Assembly (NCBI GenBank): GCA_016210785.1
Contig: JACQTN010000332.1
Location: 1 to 6,217, forward strand
Source of the DNA: Armatimonadota bacterium
GTDB taxonomy: Bacteria; Sysuimicrobiota; Sysuimicrobiia; Sysuimicrobiales; JACQTN01
DNA: 6,217 nt
Direction: 5' to 3'
Shown here in pieces: positions 6,083 to 6,217 of this stretch. Numbering within the stretch: position 1 is the stretch's first letter; every line of letters starts with the position of its first letter. The position numbers and the translations under genes are program-made. Below the pieces are notes generated by a model. That model saw only the letters and a list, made by a program, of their open reading frames with translations. It was not told the origin of the DNA and made no database searches.

Positions 6083-6217
6083 GTGCGCCAGAAGACAACC
6101 CCCTCTCCCGCGGGGGCGCCGTGTGTTCGGTGCGCCGTGGGCGCCGTAAGTCCGGCGAGCGCGGTACGATCACGCACCTTGCAGGCACGTGGAACGTGCC
6201 GGTGAGCGTGGTAGAGC
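6079..6217 (+). CDS. Possible third operon gene, truncated at the window edge
   Basis: A frame starting at GTG 6079, whose last bases form the cofE stop (GTGA), stays open for 46 codons to the window end. The GTGA overlap copies the npdG-cofE ATGA overlap and so fits a third co-translated gene, perhaps another cofactor or F420-dependent enzyme. Against it, the first 30 codons are Arg/Gly-rich and match no family I know, and no Shine-Dalgarno sequence precedes the GTG. The same stretch also holds CCCCC/GGGGG arms (6099-6116) and repeated GCGCCGT units. A true gene could instead start later, for example at GTG 6205, or beyond the edge. No function is proposed. Confidence 0.3.
   Translation, partial: MSAPEDNPLSRGGAVCSVRRGRRKSGERGTITHLAGTWNVPVSVVE
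6184..6200. repeat. Perfect 7-bp inverted repeat near the right edge
   Basis: GGCACGT (6184-6190) and ACGTGCC (6194-6200) are exact reverse complements around a three-base spacer. No T-run follows, so an intrinsic terminator for the F420 operon is not supported. If the frame open from 6079 is real, this element lies inside it. It could be an operator-like site or chance; the part of the region beyond the window would decide. Confidence 0.3.

Overview
The window is a high-GC bacterial segment with four recognisable protein genes and no RNA gene, CRISPR array or insertion sequence that I can support. It carries two coenzyme F420 genes, a free-standing CofE ligase and an F420-dependent NADP reductase. 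In Actinobacteria the ligase is normally fused to a nitroreductase-like domain (FbiB); here the protein ends right after the ligase domain. That, with the strong GC bias and ATGA/GTGA gene overlaps, suggests a high-GC non-actinobacterial lineage, for example Chloroflexota, Armatimonadota or a related soil or sediment candidate phylum. The lineage is inference; no marker gene is present.

Layout. Bases 1-402 hold no confident gene: there may be the last codons of an upstream gene and a short coding-looking plus-strand tail ending at 396, possibly a gene remnant. A minus-strand gene at 403-1233 encodes a winged-helix protein of the AlkZ/YcaQ-related type. It is separated by a very GC-rich 555-base divergent intergenic region, with an 8-bp inverted repeat and a good sigma70-type promoter at its right end, from a large plus-strand gene at 1789-4425. 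That gene encodes an M16 (pitrilysin/insulinase-type) zinc peptidase made of two fused halves. The first half keeps the HxxEH...E zinc site, the second has lost it but keeps the Arg/Tyr pair.

After a 254-base gap with an imperfect stem-loop comes a compact F420 operon: npdG (4680-5327, NADPH:F420 oxidoreductase) and cofE (5324-6082, F420-0:gamma-L-glutamyl ligase), overlapping by ATGA. A further frame opens at a GTGA overlap with the cofE stop and runs off the right edge.

How they work together. CofE adds glutamate to F420-0 to make the mature cofactor. NpdG moves hydride between F420 and NADP(H), linking the cofactor pool to cellular redox. The M16 peptidase and the winged-helix gene have their own transcription units and no evident functional tie to F420. 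I see no undescribed system here. The points most worth checking are the catalytic asymmetry of the peptidase, the lineage-atypical F420 pair, the start of the truncated third operon gene, and the unexplained intergenic structures.
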